Source of the DNA: Flavobacteriales bacterium UBA7519
GTDB taxonomy: Bacteria; Bacteroidota; Bacteroidia; Flavobacteriales; Weeksellaceae
Assembly (NCBI GenBank): GCA_002476905.1
Contig: DLND01000013.1
Span: 1 to 7,183, forward strand
Direction of reading: 5' to 3'
DNA length: 7,183 bases
In this document: in pieces, positions 6,071 through 7,183 of the stretch
Layout of the letters: every line of letters starts with the position of its first letter
How positions within the stretch are numbered: position 1 is the stretch's first letter
Translations under genes and position numbers: made by a program
Notes under the pieces: generated by a model
Told to the model about the DNA's origin: nothing
Databases searched by the model: none
Seen by the model: the letters and a program-made list of their open reading frames with translations, nothing else

Positions 6071-7087
6071 ATGGAAAATACATTAGAAACTGCAATAAAT
6101 AATATGCCTGTAAAGGGTTTTCTTGATCTGAAGGAGTTTGCGATTCCAACAGGCGACGACCTTGTGAAGGCGATTCTTGACCTTAAAAAGGAAAAAAATG
6201 CGGTTATTTTAGCACATTATTATCAGCCAGGCCCAATTCAGGATATCGCTGATTTTCTAGGTGATTCTTTGCAGTTGGCAAGACAGGCGAAGGAAACCGA
6301 TGCGGATATGATTGCCTTTTGTGGTGTTCACTTTATGGCAGAAGCGGCGAAAATCCTTAATCCAACAAAAAAAGTGGTTCTTCCAGATACTTTGGCCGGT
6401 TGTTCTTTGGCTGACGGTTGTTCGGCGGAAGGTCTTAACAAAATGCGTGAGCAACATCCAAATGCATTGGTTGCAACTTACATCAATTGTAATGCAGAAA
6501 CCAAAGCAGCTTCTGATATTATCGTAACAAGTTCCAACGCAGAGCAAATCATCGAAGCTTTGCCAAAAGACCGACCAATTATTTTTGCTCCGGATAAAAA
6601 CTTAGGAAGATATCTTAGCAAAAAAACAGGTCGAGATATGATTCTTTGGGACGGAAGCTGTATCGTTCACGAGGCGTTTTCTATGGAACGCATCGCAAAA
6701 CAGTTGGCTGACCATCCTAATGCAAAACTAATCGCTCACCCGGAAAGCGAATCTCCAGTTTTGGAATTGGCACATTTCATCGGCTCAACGTCAGCACTTC
6801 TGAATTATGTGGAACAAGATGATTGTCAAGAGTTTATCATCGCAACAGAAGAAGGCATTCTTCACGAGATGAAAAAACGTGCGCCACACAAATCCTTGAT
6901 TCCGGCTTTGGTTTTCGACGAGAGCTGCAACTGCTCAGAATGTTTTTTTATGAAGAGAAACACGCTGGAAAAACTCTATCTGTGTATGAAGTACGAACTT
7001 CCGGAAATCACTATGGATGAAGAAGTTCGCCTTAAGGCACTGAAACCAATCGAAGCAATGCTGGAACTTTCCAAAAGCATCAAATAA
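6071..7087 (+). CDS. nadA: Quinolinate synthase A (4Fe-4S enzyme of de novo NAD synthesis)
   Basis: A 338-residue cytosolic enzyme condensing iminoaspartate with dihydroxyacetone phosphate to quinolinate. Visible motifs: [19 protein letters not shown] at 48-66 (His49, Tyr50), FCGVHFMAE at 83-91 (cluster Cys84), [14 protein letters not shown] at 104-117, [10 protein letters not shown] at 137-146, DGSCIVH at 194-200 (cluster Cys197), HPE at 223-225, GSTSAL at 238-243, and a C-terminal [18 protein letters not shown] at 286-303. By position Cys291 is the third cluster ligand, since it matches the Cys before the MK.NTLEKLY signature. All three iron-sulfur ligands are therefore present. Length fits the shorter NadA class. 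Start ATG 6071 is chosen; ATG 6104 (MPVKGF) is possible. It is third in the yicC-gmk-nadA unit; nadB and nadC are not in the window. A terminator follows five bases after the stop. Confidence 0.97.
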   Translation: MENTLETAINNMPVKGFLDLKEFAIPTGDDLVKAILDLKKEKNAVILAHYYQPGPIQDIADFLGDSLQLARQAKETDADMIAFCGVHFMAEAAKILNPTKKVVLPDTLAGCSLADGCSAEGLNKMREQHPNALVATYINCNAETKAASDIIVTSSNAEQIIEALPKDRPIIFAPDKNLGRYLSKKTGRDMILWDGSCIVHEAFSMERIAKQLADHPNAKLIAHPESESPVLELAHFIGSTSALLNYVEQDDCQEFIIATEEGILHEMKKRAPHKSLIPALVFDESCNCSECFFMKRNTLEKLYLCMKYELPEITMDEEVRLKALKPIEAMLELSKSIK

Positions 7088-7092
7088 ATTAC

Positions 7093-7122
7093 AAACCTTG
7101 TCTTTCCAGATGAGGTTTTTTT
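7093..7122 (+). terminator. Intrinsic terminator of the yicC-gmk-nadA unit
   Basis: AAACCTTGTCT (7093-7103) pairs with AGATGAGGTTT (7108-7118) around a TTCC loop: 11 pairs, two of them G-U. A run of seven T (7116-7122) follows directly. It lies just past the nadA stop at 7087. Confidence 0.85.
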
Positions 7123-7131
7123 ATGAAATTA

Positions 7132-7183
7132 TTTGGGCAATTCCCTCGCCAAGCTTTTCCCTCAGCTCGGGTCGGGCTATCCG
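7132..7183. repeat. GC-rich non-coding tail, possible edge of a dispersed repeat
   Basis: Composition jumps after the terminator: 31 of these 52 bases are G or C (about 60%), against mid-30s for the window. The text has short complementary GGG/CCC blocks (GGGCAATTCCC at 7135-7145; CCC 7159-7161 with GGG 7169-7171) that could fold. I recall GGGCAATTCCCTCGCC-like strings as recurring intergenic sequence in Chryseobacterium-type genomes, but cannot verify it. A frame opening at ATG 7123 runs to the window edge without family resemblance and is not called. The element is cut by the edge. Confidence 0.45.

Noticed and set aside
5646..6149. 167-residue minus-strand open frame opposite gmk and the start of nadA
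   Set aside because: It spans two real genes in antisense, is rich in Phe/Cys/His typical of reverse-strand reading of AT-rich coding DNA, and matches no family I know.
6312..7020. Open frames of 65-71 residues inside nadA in other frames
   Set aside because: They are fully contained in nadA, whose iron-sulfur and C-terminal motifs are intact.
7123..7183. Short open frame from ATG 7123 to the window edge
   Set aside because: Twenty codons in a GC-rich repeat-like stretch directly after a terminator, with no domain similarity; better explained as non-coding.
1..7183. CRISPR array, tRNA/rRNA genes, transposase, toxin-antitoxin or phage defence genes
   Set aside because: No regularly spaced repeats, cloverleaf-like segment, transposase motif or defence domain was found; coding space is filled by recognised housekeeping genes.

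Overview
The window is a low-GC (mid-30s percent by eye) chromosomal segment that looks like a member of the Bacteroidota, most likely class Flavobacteriia and close to Chryseobacterium/Weeksellaceae. The pointers are the protein style (a DinB ending in a QLKIPF clamp motif, a flavobacterial-type LpxK, a 'FSQ' signal peptide end), near-absence of Shine-Dalgarno sequences, and TAnnTTTG-type -7 promoter elements. LpxK means the cell makes lipid A, so it is Gram-negative. The genus is an inference from memory of such proteins; no search was run.

Layout. 1-448 (-): N-terminal 149 codons of a cytoplasmic GH13 alpha-amylase, cut by the window edge. 604-1689 (-): DNA polymerase IV (dinB). 1690-2004: a roughly 315-base AT-rich gap with nested inverted repeats and a strong terminator. 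2005-2520 (-): secreted thioredoxin/TlpA-like protein. 2572-2597: terminator. 2623-3435 (-): purine nucleoside phosphorylase, overlapping the end of lpxK (3419-4444, -) by 17 bases. 4445-4567: divergent promoter region. 4568-5425 (+): YicC-family endoribonuclease. 5490-6053 (+): guanylate kinase. 6071-7087 (+): quinolinate synthase NadA. 7093-7122: terminator. 7132-7183: GC-rich non-coding tail, probably the start of a dispersed repeat.

How the genes fit together. Two transcription units diverge from about 4445-4567. Leftward, lpxK-pnp is a translationally coupled pair (lipid A phosphorylation; purine salvage). Rightward, yicC-gmk-nadA joins an RNase, GMP phosphorylation and de novo NAD synthesis, ending at a terminator. 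The thioredoxin-like gene lies between two terminators and is probably its own unit; dinB and the amylase follow on the same strand as separate genes.

I see no mobile-element gene, defence system, CRISPR array, tRNA or rRNA, and no new multi-gene system. The region is ordinary housekeeping sequence. The points worth a second look are non-coding (the nested inverted repeats at 1708-1951, the heptad repeats and hairpin abutting the gmk start, a dyad upstream of the amylase, the GC-rich tail, and a possibly leaderless lpxK) plus one active-site substitution in the phosphorylase.
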